Below are positions 36,849 through 49,957 of a DNA stretch of 64,000 nt, piece by piece. Position numbers and translations under genes: made by a program. Source of the stretch: Ophiosphaerella korrae (taxonomy: Eukaryota > Ascomycota > Dothideomycetes > Pleosporales > Phaeosphaeriaceae). Position 1 is the first letter of the stretch. Every line of letters starts with the position of its first letter. The stretch spans positions 24,789-88,788 of the forward strand of contig JALNQF010000180.1 of NCBI GenBank assembly GCA_028456385.1, written 5' to 3'. The notes under the pieces were generated by a model that searched no databases, was not told where the DNA came from, and was given only the letters and a program-made list of their open reading frames with translations.

Positions 36849-39800
36849 CTATCTCTTTTTTTAAGTAGTTTTTTATTTCTCTATCTTAGAGCTAAAGTTA
36901 TTAGTTTAGTTTCTTCGTTAATATAGAGTTCTTTATCTTCTCTTATACCTATTTTATCTATACGTTATTACTACCTTCTTACTAATTATATATTACGTAA
37001 TAGTATTAAAATATTTTCTTATTTTTATTACGCTTCTCCTAAATTAAATCCTAAGTCTTTTCTTTATATTATTTCTATAAACAATAGTAGAGCTTATAAA
37101 GTGTATATTTATATAAATATATATAGTTCCTATAACGTATCTAGTATCTCTCTTTCTAAGTATATATTTATTATACTTATTCTTGCGTCTAGGCTTAATA
37201 ATAATAGGGAAAGCTATTAACTAGACTTAAAAGAAATTACTATCTTAAATTGTAGAGGCTAAAGCTAAGTATAAGTAGATCTAGGAGCTTACGTAGAGTA
37301 AGCTAGTAAAAAATTAAGCTTATCTCTCTTGTCTTTATAAGATAAAGGCCTTAAATAATAAGAAATTAGCTAAATAGTTAGTAGCTCTAGAAGCTAAGCT
37401 AGACTTAGATAAAGTATTTATTATAGTAGATCTTATATTAGATATTCTTATTATCTCTCTATCTATTATTAGTAATATTAGTTCTCTTAGTTTACTACTA
37501 GGCGTTCTAGAGGGTTTTAACTTTAGAACTCCTCTAGTTTCTTAAAGTAATTAAGATTATCTTCTAGCTCCTATATTTTCTCTTATAGTTGTCTTTTTTT
37601 ATCTATACTTATTTATTCTACTAAGTAGTAGTTTCTTCTATTATAGAACTAATACTATAGGATTTTCTTAACTTCTTATTCTTTTTATTCTCTATACGTG
37701 TCTACTTTATATACTAGTAGTTTTACTTCTTATAGTACTTGTTCTAGTAAGGCTACGTAAAATATTAGGTATATCTTTATCTTGTTTAGTAGCTTTAGTT
37801 TAAATATAACTAGTATAACTTCTTTCTTAATTTTATATAGTCTTATCTTAACGTAGTCTAATTTTAAACTTAGTTGTTTACTCTTAATATTTTTCTATAC
37901 TAACTATACTTTTTCTCCCTCTCTAAATTAAGGTCCTTTTTTATATTTTTTATTATAGTACTTTACTATCTAATTATATAGAAATTCTATATCTTGTCTT
38001 AGTTAGTTGTGTATATCTTTAAGTCTATTAGTAAAGTTTTCTCTTCTTAGAGACTAAGATATCTAATTTCTTAGTATCTAGTATATATTAGGCTTAAATC
38101 TATAGTTTATAAAGAAAAGTAATACTCTTATTACTATATTCTTTACGCTGTTGTATACTAACTATACTATAGGTAGTAGTTATACCTAATTATTCTAATT
38201 GTAGTTAAGGTAGTATCTTAAGTATTATTCTACTATCTAATTTATTCGTTCTAACTATCTATCTATCTATAGGTAGTATGCTGTAGATATTATATATTTA
38301 ATTCCTAATTGCGCTACTATTGTTCCCTATAGTTTTAATATAAATCGTATATTTCTATCTATAATACTCTTATCTAGTAGTCTATATTAACTAATTATAG
38401 TTCCTAAAACCTAGTGCGTAGTAACTTCTATCTTACTTTTCTCTTTATATAGTTAGAAGTATATATACTTTATAAGTTTATCTACTATTATAAGAATTTT
38501 ATTATACTTAACTCTTAATATTAGGTCTTTAGACTTAGGTAACTTTGTAATAAAGTCTATTGTAATAATTTCCTATAGTTATTCTAGTACTTCTACTAGT
38601 TATAGTATCTTATATAGTGCGTATATATTATATTTATTCTTATAATATTCTATATAGTCTTATAGTACTTCTATTACTAATTATCTTACTCTTAGGATAT
38701 AGTAGTCTCTTAGTAGTTTATCTAATATCTTTTTAATACCTTAGTAACTATATACTAGTAATTTATAGAATTGTTATATAAATTCTCTCTAAATTTTTCT
38801 TAGAATATACGTTCTTCTATAAGCTTGTATAAATCCTTCTTAGATTTCTAGTTTTTCTATTTCTTTAGATATTTCTTGCGTTATTTTCTAAATCTATTTA
38901 TCTAGCTTACTACTTATTCTTTTAAGTATTACGGCTATCTTAGGTATATTTAGGACTAGGTATCTTTCTTTATTTTTAACTAGAACTATACTAGTAGCGC
39001 TTACTTCTTCTTATAAGTCTAGTCTTCTACTAAGGGCGTTTATAAATTAATTGTCTTTCCCTTTTATATATATAATTTCTATATTAAATATTAATAAGAA
39101 TTCCTACTATCTTATATAGCGTTATAATAACTCTTTATTTGTTATAAATCTTATAAGATTCTTATAGTTTATATAGACTTTTGTCTAGTATTTTACTCTT
39201 TATAAGTATAGTCTCTATTACTTAAATACTTTATAAATTACTAGTATTTCTTTATTATAGATTAAGTAATTAAGTTCTACTATTTTTATCTTTTTAGAGA
39301 AGTATTTAACTAAATATTTCTTTTTAGTCTTTAGATCTTCTTGTATTAGTACTATTCTATAGACTAAATTAGATATATCTATTTTTACTATCGCTAGTAG
39401 GTCTAGGTTATATATTCTAATAACTAGGTTTTCTATAAACTTTCTTTTAATCTTTTTAAATACTTTATTATATTCTTTTATATATTTAAATAGCGTATCT
39501 TTCTTTATAAGTCTTGTTATTAGTTCTATATCTTTAGACTATTTTACTATTAACTTTCTATAAAAGTTAGCTAGTCTATAGAATTATTATACCTCTTTTA
39601 GGTTTTTTAGTGTTAGCTATTCGTTAATTAATCTAATCTTTCTTAAGTTAATCTTAATTTTTCCTAGTTTAATAATAAATCTAAGGAAATCTATTTCCTT
39701 TGTATAGAACTTGTATTTTCTTATTTTAAGAAATAACTTGTTTTTTACTAGTTTTTCTAGTACTTTATATATATATTATATATATTCTTCCTCTATTTCT

Positions 39801-42800
39801 AAGAATATAAAGATATTATCTAGGTATATAAATATAAATATATCTAAGTATTCTCTTAGTACTATATTAATTTATTCTTAGAATACTATTAGTACGTTTA
39901 TTAAACTAAATAGTATAACTAAATACTTATATAGTCTATACTATATTCTAAATACTATTTTCTACTTGTCTCCTTTCTTAATTCTAATCTAGTAGTATAT
40001 ATTCTAGATATCTAGTTTAGTAAAGATTTTTACTTTTTGTAGTCTATTTTATATTCTATCTATTTATAGTAGTAGGTATTAGTTTTTATTTATAATTGCG
40101 TTAGTTTTCCTAAAATCTACGTAAAGCCTTTTATTATTTATACTTTTTTTATCTATAAATATAAGTCTATATACTACTAACGATTTAGACTCTCTTATCT
40201 ATCCTTTTTTTATTACTTTTTAGATAAATATTTAGTTAATCTTAGATTCTTCTTCTATTTTTTAGTAGACTAGGCTCTATCCTATATCTTTGTCTTTCTT
40301 AATTTTATTTACTAAGTCCTATAGTTAATATTCTAGAAGATAATCTTCTAGCGCTATAAGTAGTTTTTTCTATTTTTTATATTCTTTAGGAAATTTTCCT
40401 TTATAAGTACTTATATTAGCCTTTAACATATCTATTCTATAGTAGTTAATTTTTCTAGTTCTCTAATTAATATATAGGTTAGTTATCTATAACTATAGTA
40501 TACCTAATATTATATCTTATTTATTATTAATTGTTGTTATATCTATAACTATATTTTTAATTATTATTCCTTCTAGTTCTAATATAGAGAGAACTGTTTC
40601 GAACCTAATAGGTTCCTAAAATAGTTTTCCTTTAATTATACTTAGTTATTAAGGGTATTTCTTTATTATATACTTTATTCCTTATATTTCTATAAACTTC
40701 CTTAATATAAAGTTTCTTATAGCTCTACTATTAATTATTAGTTATACTTTCTTTCTTTAGTATATACCTATTTTTATAATGTATAGGCCTCTTACGCCTT
40801 CTAGCCTTTCTTGCTTAAGTAACCTTATAAATTATCTATCTTTTTAGGGCTATAACTCTACTTTAAGTTTATATTCTTTATATTTTAGATATTTATTATT
40901 TATATATTTGTACTATAGTCCTCTTTAGACGTATTTTTTAGTTAGTTTAGGTCTAGGCCTTACTACTACGTATCTATCTTCTAGGATTATTTCTTATCCT
41001 TAGATATCTTTTACTAGAATTACTCTTGTATAGTTATAGCTCTTTCTTCTTATAAGCTATATATTGTTGTTTACTTTAGGATTTCTATATATAATATAAT
41101 TCTTATCTAGGTATAATATCTACAATACTTTATAATATACTAGATGTTTTAGATCTATTATTTTGTTATCTCTTTCCTAGTATTTATCTTTATAAAGTAT
41201 ATTTATTATTAGGATATAGTATACTACTAGTACTCTTAGTATATAGGCTTTGTTAATTTATCGCGTCTTTCTTATAAGGTATTACTACTCTCTTTATATA
41301 GGTATTCTTCTTACTATAACTATATATTACTTTATCTATTCTTAAAATAGTATAAACTTTATTTCTTTAGGATTACGTTCTTTTTAGTCTTTGTACGCCT
41401 CCTCTATACTTATAACTATTAAGTATATTTAAATAAACTTCTATTCTTTATTTTATTTTTCTATATCTATTATTGTATAGCTATTATAGCTATATATTAT
41501 TAGCTAGGTATACTCTATACCTTTTATACTAACCTATCTCTTACTTCTTTATAGTCTTTTAGAGGTAGCTATAGTAGTCTCTTTATCTAGTACTAGTCCT
41601 TTAGCCTAGATTAATAGTTCTAAGGGTCCTTTCTTTTCTAAGTCTTCTATTAGTAGGTCTATTACGTCTACTATTTCTTTTAGCTACGCTTTTATTCTTT
41701 CCTTTATTTTAGCTACTCTATATCTCTATTTTTATAAGAACTATACTACTCTCTACTTACTAAAAAGATATATATAGTAGTTGTTATTATAATAAAAGGT
41801 CTAATAGAGTATTATATATTGTACTTCTTTACTCCTAGCTACTTTCTCTTAAGGTTTAGCCTATACTTGTAGTGCTTTTTTCTTTTTCTTAGTTATCTTT
41901 AACTAGGTTTCTTTTTTTAGGTCTTTACTTCTATAGTCTTTTACAAAGTGTCCTAGTTTCTTATATTTATAATATACTATATCTTTCTTCTTTTTTAATT
42001 AGTAGTCTTTTGCGTAGTAGCTTAGTTTACTATAGTTAAAGTACGTAAAGTTTTTATTCTTCTTCTTTTTCTTATCTTTATTAGCGTTAAGGATTATAGG
42101 GTCTCTCTTGTTATAATTTTAGGTATAACCTCTATACTTATTCTTCTTCTATTCTTAAAGATTGTTATTAATTTAGATTACTTACTATTTTAGAGCTTCT
42201 AGCGTTTATAGTTTCTCTATATAGATTATTTTATATTAAATTTTTAAGTTTAGTCTTTATTTAAATTATAATATTAAGGCTAACTTATTCTATTCTATAT
42301 TTTGTAATAGTTATTTAAACTATAATACGTACTTAGGAACGCTCTAGTTTTGTATAAGCTTTTCTAATTACTCTTTAGCTTGTTAAGTAATATCTATATC
42401 TCTAAACGCTACTCTTATTCGCTTAGTAAAGTATTTGTAACTTCTAAAAATAGCTTTAGTTTTATCTTTCTAGGTTATTAGAGAGTGTATTGTATAATCT
42501 ATCTAGTAAGGCTTATACTATCTTATTATATCTTCTTTAAGGTGTAACCTAATATATATTACTTTCTTTTCTTCTATATTAAAGTATAGTACTTATATAT
42601 CTATCTAGAGTTGTACTAAAGCTATAAAGAGTCTTAGTTTTTCTCTTATTCTATTAAACTTCTTAAGGATAGGTATCTTTAGTAGTTTCTTTGTCGCGCT
42701 TATTTCTAAGTATTATATATTTAGTTCTATTTAGTTTTATCCTTCTATAATAGTTTTAATCTAAGCCTTATTCTATTTTATATATTCCTAAAGTTCTTTG

Positions 42801-43017
42801 TTCTAGGTTTCTAGGGTATTAATTACTATTTTTATATCTTCTTTTTTAGAAATTAAGTTATTTATGTAGTTCTTAATATCCTTCTAATCTATATTGTCTA
42901 GCTTATAACTACTTATAGGTACTTTAGCTATTTTTCTAGTTAAACTTTCTACTATTATATTAGCTAGACTATACGCTTACTTACGCTTTACTTCTCGCAA
43001 TAACTAAATTAGCAAGG

Positions 43018-43448
43018 TGTAACAAGCCTCCTATTATTAACTATAAGTAGCTATTCTTAGAGAGTTAGTAGATTAAGAGTTAAGAATAAAAGCTTGTATT
43101 AGGATCTATAATAACTTATAAATAGTAGGAAATATTTTACAACTATCTTGTACTAGCGTTCTATAGTTAAAAGATTAAATTACTAATACTATCTTAATAA
43201 TACGCATTACTACTAACTATATACTTGTTCTAATCTATAATCTATAGTTACTAAGACTAATAGATTATAGATTATACTAATCTATAATCTATAGTGCTAA
43301 GAGTCTTATAGATTATAGATTATCCTAGGTATCCTAATTATATGTAGTCTCCTAATTAAGATTATTACCTTGCTCGTCCTATACTTTGTTAGTACCTAAG
43401 TTAGGACTAATTAGTTCTATCTCGATTTCTTCTATTACACCTATAATA
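43018..43448 (-). repeat. Right (5') LTR of element C
   Basis: 431 bp, starting TGTAACAAGC and ending CTATAATA. Followed directly by the TTTAT duplication and the rest of D's LTR. Confidence 0.88.
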
Positions 43449-43578
43449 TTTATTATAGTTAATCTTCTAATTAAGCTTATTATCTTATAAGTTATTACTT
43501 TACTTATCCTATATATTGTTAGTAACTAAGTGTAGACTAATTAGTTCTATCTTAGTTTCTCTTATTACTACTATAACA
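43449..43578 (-). repeat. Left LTR of element D, inner fragment
   Basis: Continues 36135-36417 after removal of C and one copy of TTTAT. It ends CTATAACA with the ancestral CA terminus kept. Confidence 0.85.
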
Positions 43579-46500
43579 CTATTCTCTCTTCTATATAGTC
43601 TCTTATTTCTCTATACTAAAGCTAACGTTATTAATTCTATTTCTTTATTAATCTCTAGTTCTTTATTACTCTTTATACTATACTACTCTTAGTATAATAA
43701 ACTTTTTCTTATAGCTTGTATTATTTATAATAGAGTTAAGATATTTCTTTATTGTTATTATATAGAGTTAGGCCTTACTTATTTTATATCTTTAAATAAT
43801 AGTAAATATTATAATAAGTATATTCTTACTAATATTTAATATACATATATTTCTTGTAAGGTTTTACTTATAGAGTATAAGTATTTAATTTCTATATAGT
43901 CTCTTTCTACTAAGTTATAAAGGGCAAGTTATTAATAGGGCTTAAGCGTAATTATTATTATAGCTTACTATAGCTAAAGCTAAGTATAAGTTAACTCTTT
44001 ATAAGCTAGTAGAGCTTTATTCTTATATTAAGTATCTTTGTAAGATAAAGGCTTATAATAACGCTAAGTTATCTAAATAGTCTTATACCTTATAGGCTAA
44101 GTTAGATTTAGATAATATAGTAGAGGTTACTCTAGCTCCTATTATATTAGGCGCTCCTATCGTCTTTCTATCTAGTAGTAGTATTATTAATTTTCTTAGT
44201 TCGCTATAAGGCGTTCTAGAAGGTTTTAATTTTAGAACTCCTCTAGTTTCTTAAAGTAATTAAGATTGTCTTCTAGTTCCTATATTTTCTCTTATAGTTA
44301 TCTTTTTTTATCTATACCTATCTATTCTACTAGGTAGTAGTTTCTTTTATTATAAAACTAGTACTATAAGATTTCTTTAACTTCTTATTCTTTTTATTCT
44401 CTATACGTATATACTTTGTATACTAGTAGTTCTACTTCTTATTATACCTTTTCTAGTAGTACTACGTAGAATATTAGGTATATCCTTATTTTATTTAGTA
44501 GCTTTAGTTTAAATATAACTAGCGTAACTTTCTTCTTAATTTTGTATAGTCTTATTTTAACGTACTTTAGTTTAGAACTTAGTTATTTACTTCTTATATT
44601 TCTTCTAACTAACTATACTTTTTCTCCTTCTTTAAATTAAAGTCCTTCTTAGTATTTCTTATTATAGTACTTTACTATCTAATCTTATAAGAATTCTACG
44701 TCCTATTATAATTAATTATATATTTCTTTAAGTCTTTCTATAAAGTTTTCTCCTCTTAGAGACTAAGATACTTAGGTTCTTAGTATTCTATATATATTAG
44801 GGTTAAATCTATAGTTTACAAAAAAAGGTAATACTTTTATTACTACGTTCTTTACGCTATTATATACTAACTATACTATAGGTAGTAGCTATACCTAATT
44901 ATTCTAGTTATAGTTAAGGTAGTATCTTAAATATTACTCTACTATCTAGTTTATACGTTCTAATTATCTATCTATCTATAGATAATATACTATTAATATT
45001 ATATATTAGATTCCTAATTATTCTAATATTATTCCCTATAGTTTTAATATAAATTTTATATCTCTATCTATAATAATCTTATCTAGAATACTATATTAGC
45101 TAATTATAGTTTCTAGAACCTAAAATATAGTAACTTCTATCCTTCTTTTCTCTTTATATAGTCTAAAGTATAAGTACTTTATAAGCTTATCTACTAATAT
45201 TAGGATTCTATTATATTTAGTTCCTAATATTAGGTCCTTAGACTTTAGTAGTTTTATAATAAAGTCTATTATAATAACTCTCTATTATTATTCTAGTATT
45301 TTAACTAGTTATAGTATCTTATATAGTATATATCTATTATACTTATTCTTATAGTATTTTATACAATCTTTTAGTACTTCTATTACTAGTTATCTTACTT
45401 TTAAGATATAGTAATCTCTTAGTAGTCTATCTAATATTTTATTAATACCTTAGTATCTATATACTAGTAGTTTATAGAATTGTTATATAAACTCTCTCTA
45501 TATTTTCTTTAGAATATATATTTTTCTATAGGCTTCTATAATTCTTTCTTAAATCTTAAGCTTTATTATTTCTTTAGAGGTCTTTTCTATTTCTTTTTAA
45601 GTCTATTTATTAAGTTTACTACTTTTCCTCTTAAGTATTATAGCTATTTTAGGTATATTTAGGACTAAGTATCCTTTCTTATTCTTAACTAGAACTATAC
45701 TAGTAGTATTTACTTCTTCTTATAAGTCTAGTCTTCTACTTCGGGCGTCTTTAAATTAGTTATCTTTATCTTTAGTATATATTATTTTTATATTAAATAT
45801 TAATAGAAACTCCTACTATCTTATATAGTACTATAATAAATCCTTATTTGTTATAAACTCTATAAAGTTCTTATAGTCTATATAGACCTTTATTTAGTAT
45901 TTTACTCTTTATTACATTAATACTTTATAGATTACTCGTATCTCTCTATTATAGATTAGGTAATTAAGCCCTACTAGCTTTATTTTCTTAGAGAAGTACT
46001 TAACTAAGTATTCTTCTCTTATATCTTAGTCTTCTTAGATTAGTACTATCTTATAGACTAAGTTAGATATATCTATTTTTACTTTCGCTAGTAAGTCTAA
46101 GTTATATATCTAAATAACTAGGTTTTCTATAAATCTCTACTTAATTTAGCTAAAAACTTCTTTATATTCTTTAGTCTATTTAAATAGTATATCTTTTTTT
46201 ATAAAGTTTATTAGAAGCTCTCTTAGCTTTAACTAATTAACTATTAACTTTCTATAGAAGTTTACTAGTCTATAGAATTATTGTACTTCTTATAGGTTCC
46301 TAAAGATGTTATCTAGATATATAAATATAAATATATCTAGGTACTCTCTTAGTACTATATTAATTCTTTCCTAGAACGCTACTACTACGTTTATAAGTCT
46401 AAATAGTATAACTAAGTATTTATATAGTTTATACTACGTTCTAAAAGTAGTTTTCTATTTATCTCCTTTTTTAATTCTAATCTAGTAATAAGCGTTTTAG

Positions 46501-49494
46501 ATGTCTAGTTTTGTAAAGATATATACTTTCTATAGTATATCTTTTATTTTATATATTTATAGTAAAGGGTACTAGTTTTTACTTATAATTACGTTTATCT
46601 TCTTAAAATCTATATAAAGTTATTTTTTATCTATTCCTTTTTATCTATAAATATAAGTCTATATACTACTAAGGACTTAGATTCTTGTCTCTATCTTTTC
46701 TTAACTGCGTTTTATATAAATACTTGTTTAATCTTAGATTCTTTCTCTGTTTTTTTATGTACTAGGCTCTATTCTACGTTCTTTTTTTTTTCTAGCTTTA
46801 TTGCTAAATCCTATAGTTAATATTCTAGAAGGTAGTTATTAGGTTCTATAAGTTATTTCTCTTACTTCTTATATTCCTCTAGAAACTATCCTTTATATAT
46901 AGTTATATTAGCTTTTAATGTATCTTTCTTAGAGTAACTAATTTTCTCTATTCTCTAATTAATTCTTAGGTTAGCTAGTTATAACTATAGTATTTCTAAT
47001 ATTACGTCTTATTTATTATTAATTGTTGTTATATTTATAACTATATTCTTAATTTCTAGTCTTTCTAACCTTAATATTAAAGGTACTGTTTTAAACCTTA
47101 TAAGTTCTTAGAATAGTTTTCCTTTAGTTATACTAAGTTATTAAAGGTATCTTTTTATAGTATAGTTTATTCCTTAGTTTTCTATAAACTTTTTTAATAT
47201 AAAGTTCTTTGTAGCTCTACTATTAATTATAATTTATACTTTCTATCTTTAGTATATACTTGTCTTTATAACGTGTAGGCCTCTTATACCTTATAGCTTT
47301 TCTTACTTAGGTTTTTCTCTAAATTATCTATTCCTCTAAAGCTATTACCTTATCTTACGTTTATAATTCTTATATATAGGATATTTGTTGTATATATATT
47401 TATACTATAGCTATATTTATTTAACATATTCTTTTAATAGCTTAGGTCTTAGTCTAATTAATATATATTCTTTATTAGGTATTTAAATTATTTTCTAACC
47501 TTTAATTTCTTTTTTTAGGATTACTTTTATATAGTCTTATTATCTTTTTAGCTATACGTAGTTTTATACCTTTTTTTCTCTATATAAGTAGTAGTATATA
47601 TTTAAATATAATACTTATACGATTTCTATATATACTAGATATTCTAGATTTATCTTCTTATTATCTCCTACTTAGTACCTATCTATACTAGGTCTTGTAG
47701 TTATTAAGATATAGTATATAGGCTTTATTAATCTATTACGTTTTTCTTATAAGATACTACTACTCTCTCTACGTAGGTATTCTTCTTACTATAACTATAT
47801 TTTATTCTATTTATTATTAGAATATTATAAACCTTATTAATCTAAGATTATATTCTTTCTAGTCTTTATATACTTCTTCTATACTTATAACTAGTAAGTA
47901 TTTCGAAATAAATTTCTAGTCTTTATTTTATTCCTCTACATCTATTATTATATAGCTATTATAACTATATATATTTAACTAGGTATACTCTATATCTCTT
48001 ATATTAACTCGTCTTTTATCTCTTTATAGTTCTTTAGAAAAGACTATAGTAGTCTCTTTATCTAGTACTAGTCTATTAGCCTAGATTAATAGTACTAGAG
48101 ACTCTTCCCTTTTTAGATCCTCTACTAGTAAGTCTATTACGTATACTATCTTTTTTAGCTATACTTTTATTTTATCTTCTTTTATTATAGCTACTCTATA
48201 CTTCTATAAGAAGTATCTTACTCTCTATTTACTAGAAAGATATATATAGTAGTTATTATTATAATAAAAAGCCTAATAGAGTATTATTTACTATACTTCT
48301 TTACTCCTAGCTACTTTCTCTTAAGGTTTAGCCTATACTTTTAGTGCTTCTTTCTTACTCTCTATTATTTTTAACTAGGCTTCTTTTTCTTTCTTAGAGT
48401 CTTTACTTCTACAATTATTTATAAAGTATCTTAGTTTTCTATATTTATAATATACTATATCTTTCTTTAACTTTAATTAGTAGTTCTTTACGTAGTAGCC
48501 TAGCTTACTATAGTTAAAGTACGTAAAGTCTTTATTTTTCTTCTTCTTTCTATCCTTATTAGTATTAAGGACTATAGGGTCTCTCTTATTATAATTCTAG
48601 GTAGATCCTCTATACTTATTCTTTCTTTATTCTTAAAAGTTATTATTAATATATATTACTTATTGCTTTAAAGCTTCTAGTATTTATAGTTTCTTTATAT
48701 AGATTATCTTATATTGTATTTTTAAGTTTAGTCTTTATTTAAATTATAATATTAAAGTAGACTTATTCTACTCTATATTTTACAATAGTTATTTAAACTA
48801 TAATATATATTTAGAAACACTTTTATTCTATATAAGCCTTTCTAGCCTTTTTTTAGCTTATTAAGTAATATCTATATCTCTAAATACTACTCTTATTTAT
48901 CTAGTAAAGTATTTATAACTTCTAAAGATAGCTCTTATTTTATCCTTTTAGTATATTATAGTGTATATTACATAGTCTATCTAATAGGGTTTAAACTATC
49001 TTATTATATCTTCTTTAAAGTTTATTCTAATATATATTACTTTCTTTTCTTTTATATTAAAGTATAGTACTTATATATCTATCTAGAGTTATACTAAAGC
49101 TATAAAAGGTCTTAGTTTCTCTCTTATTTTATTAAACTTCTTAAGTATAAGTATCTTTAGTAGTTTCTTTATTGTACTTATCTCTAAGTATTATATAATT
49201 AATTCTATTTAGTTCTATCCTTTAATAATAGCTATAATCTAAGCTTTGTTTTATTTTATATACTTCTAGAGTTCTTTATTCTAGGTTTCTAAGTTATTAA
49301 TTACTAGTTTTATATTTTCTTTTTTAGAGATTAAGTTATTTAGGTAGTTTTTAATATCTCTCTATACTATATTATCTAACTTGTAACTCCTTATAGGTAC
49401 TTTAACTCTTTTCCTAGTTAAGCTTTTTACTATTATATTAGCTAGACTATACGCTACTTACGCTTTACTTCTTATAATAACTAAATTAGTAAGG

Positions 49495-49957
49495 TATAAT
49501 AGGCTACCTATTATTAACTATAGATACCTATCTTGGAAGAGTTAGTAAATTAAGAAGTAATAATAAAAACTTATATAGTAATTATATAATAACTAATAAA
49601 TAATAGAAGATATATTATAACTATCTTGTATTAGCGTTTTATAGTTAAAGGATTAAATTACTAATATTATCTTAATAATGTATATTACTACTAACTATAT
49701 AGTACTATTATCTTAGCAACTTTATTACTTTATATTTACTAAGATCGCGAATTTATAAATTTATTATATAATAGCTTTATAACTTTATATTTACTAAGAT
49801 TATAAATTTACAAATTTATTACGTATCTCTATTATAGTTAGTCTCCTAATTAAGCTTTTTATCTTATAAGTTATTACCTTACTTATTCTATACTTTATTA
49901 GTAACTAAGCGTAGACTAATTAGTTCTATCTTAGTTTCTCTTATTACTACTATAATA
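49495..49957 (-). repeat. Right (5') LTR of element D with internal tandem duplication
   Basis: 463 bp. A unit of 55 bp (around actttatatttactaagat) occurs twice at about 49,727-49,840, whereas D's left LTR has it once. The duplication therefore arose after insertion or during reverse transcription. Confidence 0.85.

Larger units (their letters stand above)
36418..43448 (-). mobile_element. Ty3/gypsy chromovirus C, inserted in the left LTR of D
   Basis: A complete 7.0-kb element with LTRs of equal length (36418-36848 and 43018-43448, 431 bp each) and target-site duplication TTTAT (36413-36417 and 43449-43453). Minus strand. The polypurine tract follows the left LTR (ctatctctttttttaag). The right LTR keeps TG at its outer start, and the adjoining primer-binding side retains C and CG (ctcgcaataactaaattagc). 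The RT site reads YLDN at about 39,820 instead of YLDD. It is less mutated than A, B and F. Confidence 0.92.
36135..49957 (-). mobile_element. Ty3/gypsy chromovirus D (host of nested element C)
   Basis: A minus-strand element of the A-E family that interrupts F. The left LTR is 36135-36417 plus 43449-43578 (split by C) and the right LTR is 49495-49957. The target-site duplication TATAG is at 36130-36134 and 49958-49962. The polypurine tract on the plus strand is ctattctctcttct from 43579. Without C it is about 6.8 kb. Compared with E, roughly 200 bp of pol just before the YLDD site is missing near 46,305. The RT site itself reads YLDN. The zinc-knuckle region is near 48,400. Stops are frequent; it is dead. 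Confidence 0.88.
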
